DNA from: Acidimicrobiaceae bacterium
GTDB taxonomy: Bacteria > Actinomycetota > Acidimicrobiia > Acidimicrobiales > RAAP-2
Direction of reading: 5' to 3'
Length of the DNA: 14,951 nt
Assembly: GCA_030838245.1 (NCBI GenBank)
Contig: JAUTXB010000131.1
Span: 1 to 14,951, forward strand
Part shown: positions 13,672-14,951 of the stretch, in pieces
Layout of the letters: each line of letters opens with the position of its first letter
How positions within the stretch are numbered: the stretch's first letter is position 1
The notes under the pieces: model-generated
The model's input: the letters and a program-made list of their open reading frames with translations, nothing else
Told to the model about the DNA's origin: nothing
Databases searched by the model: none
Position numbers and translations under genes: made by a program

Positions 13672-14951
13672 GTGAGAACCCAGAGGTCGGGGCCCCGACC
13701 AGCCCGCTCAGTTTGGGGCCGTCGGTTCGATCCCGCGCGTCGTGGTATCCCCGGTGCCCAACGTGGACGGGACCACCGGCAGGGCCGCCCGGTCCGGACC
13801 ATCCGCCGTGGCACGGCGCTGCTGATGGGTCTGTGCCTGGCCATCGTCATCGCTACTCCCGCCGCCGCTCAGGACGACACGACCACGTCGGCCCTGCCCG
13901 ATACCACCACCACGACGATGCCGCCCACCACGACCACGACGGCACCGCCCGATACCACCACGACGGCACCGTCGGGCACCACTACCACCACGACCGAGCC
14001 GGGCGGCGCTCCCAAGATCGATCCAGTCCCGCTGGCTGGGGTGGAGACGATGGCCAAGGTCAACGGTGCCGACGGCGTCATGGTCCACACCTACCGTGAC
14101 CTGCCCTTGCCGGGATGCCCGGACGTCATCTCGTCCGCCCAGGGGGACTCCTGCTTCTACGCCGATCCGGGAAACGGGACGACCTGGGTCCAGCTGCTGG
14201 TCTTGTCGAGGAACGATCTCTCGCTCGTCTCCGATAAGGACCTCTCCTGCCCGCAGGCCACCAGCACGCCGCAGGAATACGCGTTCGACAGCGGGGGCGC
14301 GTGCACTACCGCCCTCTCGAGTGCGATCGACCAGCTCAACAACGGGGACTTGGTGATCGCGGTCAACCAACCGGGGACACAGGCCGACAAGAGCCTGCAA
14401 CCGCCGGTGGGGGTCGGTGCGACCCTGGGCGGTGTCGGCCTTAATCACGGGATCGGTGGCCCGGCCACCTGGTACAACCTCCCGAACAACGGCGTCCGCA
14501 ACCTGCCGGATGCCGTCCGGGGGACGGTGTCGGTGGTCGGCGTGCCGACGTGGAAAACGGGTGGCGTGTCGCTCGAGTCGGCTCACCCCGAGCAGTGGGG
14601 CTCGGGAGCGCTCACGGCTGACCTCGTTGTCAACAACTCCGGGTTCTACGATCCGGTGCTGCCCGACTCGGTCCAGGGCGCCAGCGCCTCGCCGGTGAAC
14701 AAGGTCCTCCTCCAGTCGGCGACCTCGTGGCCATCGGCCACGACCGGCCAACAGGCGGCATTGTCAGCTCTCGGCCTAGAGGTGGGCTTGGGAAGCAATC
14801 CGCGCCCGCAGTACTACTCGAGTCCCCGCACCGATGCCCAGTGGGGCCAGGTGCAGCGGTCTGTCGACCAGCAGCACTACCAGGACCTCAGCCCCACTCC
14901 GACCGCATTCAGCGCCACCGATTTCGACTGGGCCAAAAAGGAGCTCAACGA
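13672..14951 (+). CDS. Large exported protein with Thr/Pro linker (3' end off window)
   Basis: I do not recognise a characterised family with confidence. The frame is open from a GTG at 13672 (GAGGGGG about eight bases upstream) to the window edge, giving at least 426 residues. An Arg-rich N-region of about 47 residues precedes a hydrophobic core (ALLMGLCLAIVIA) and an Ala-X-Ala cleavage site, so the protein is secreted or surface-bound. A Thr/Pro-rich linker (about residues 67-107) follows, a composition common in actinobacterial exported proteins and possibly glycosylated. The next part has four cysteines (149, 161, 193, 211) that could form two disulfides, and a stretch around SSAIDQLNNGDLVIAVNQPG weakly reminiscent of ILEI-type domains. 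The rest is rich in Ser, Gly, Asn and Trp. An internal ATG in the signal core is a less likely start. Confidence 0.85.
   Translation, partial: MRTQRSGPRPARSVWGRRFDPARRGIPGAQRGRDHRQGRPVRTIRRGTALLMGLCLAIVIATPAAAQDDTTTSALPDTTTTTMPPTTTTTAPPDTTTTAPSGTTTTTTEPGGAPKIDPVPLAGVETMAKVNGADGVMVHTYRDLPLPGCPDVISSAQGDSCFYADPGNGTTWVQLLVLSRNDLSLVSDKDLSCPQATSTPQEYAFDSGGACTTALSSAIDQLNNGDLVIAVNQPGTQADKSLQPPVGVGATLGGVGLNHGIGGPATWYNLPNNGVRNLPDAVRGTVSVVGVPTWKTGGVSLESAHPEQWGSGALTADLVVNNSGFYDPVLPDSVQGASASPVNKVLLQSATSWPSATTGQQAALSALGLEVGLGSNPRPQYYSSPRTDAQWGQVQRSVDQQHYQDLSPTPTAFSATDFDWAKKELN

Noticed and set aside
13870..13995. Repeated ACC/ACG triplets as a possible CRISPR or satellite
   Set aside because: They encode the Thr/Pro linker in frame, with no spaced repeats of constant length.
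13708..14751. A 347-codon minus-strand frame opposite the exported protein
   Set aside because: It is the mirror of a GC-biased gene; its Val-run region is just the reverse of the Thr codons, and the plus strand has a signal peptide, a good ribosome site and normal codon bias.

Overview
This window has the look of a high-GC actinobacterium. A member of Acidimicrobiia or a nearby lineage fits best, but that is inference and no rRNA or marker gene is present to settle it. The clues are strong GC bias at third codon positions, frequent GTG starts, four-base GTGA stop/start overlaps, a PbpA-type transpeptidase, a large LAL-type LuxR regulator and an exported protein with a long Thr/Pro linker.

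Left part (1-9482, all on the minus strand, read right to left). Transcription order is: a class B penicillin-binding protein (9482-7953); a TetR-family regulator whose stop overlaps the start of a ThuA-domain protein (TGATG); a gluconate-2-dehydrogenase-subunit-3-like protein whose stop overlaps the GTG of a GMC flavoprotein oxidoreductase (GTGA); then an ABC importer made of a family-5 substrate-binding protein, a DppB-like permease and a fused DppC-like permease/DppD-like ATPase that runs off the left edge. GMC, subunit-3 and ThuA proteins recur together in bacterial sugar and glycoside oxidation loci. The simplest reading is a regulated uptake-and-oxidation locus, possibly a 3-keto-glycoside route, with the substrate unknown. 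Candidate promoters precede the subunit-3 gene and the binding-protein gene, so this is probably two or three transcription units rather than one.

Middle (9483-12729). A 433-base divergent intergenic region separates the transpeptidase from a 937-residue LuxR/LAL regulator on the plus strand.

Right part (12726-14951). A small minus-strand ORF converges on the regulator and their stop codons overlap. A divergent intergenic region holds a striking inverted repeat with 20-base arms (12950-13008), each arm itself almost palindromic, which looks like a double operator. Then come a small DUF4234-type membrane protein and, after a leader with a 16-base palindrome and a small hairpin, the start of a large secreted protein that continues beyond the right edge.

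No rRNA, tRNA, CRISPR array, insertion sequence or prophage gene was recognised. I see no fully new system. The points most worth a second look are the double-palindrome site, the apparently cytoplasmic GMC/subunit-3 pair with a cysteine cluster, the perfect 20-base palindrome inside the transporter operon, and the unclassified Thr-linker exported protein.
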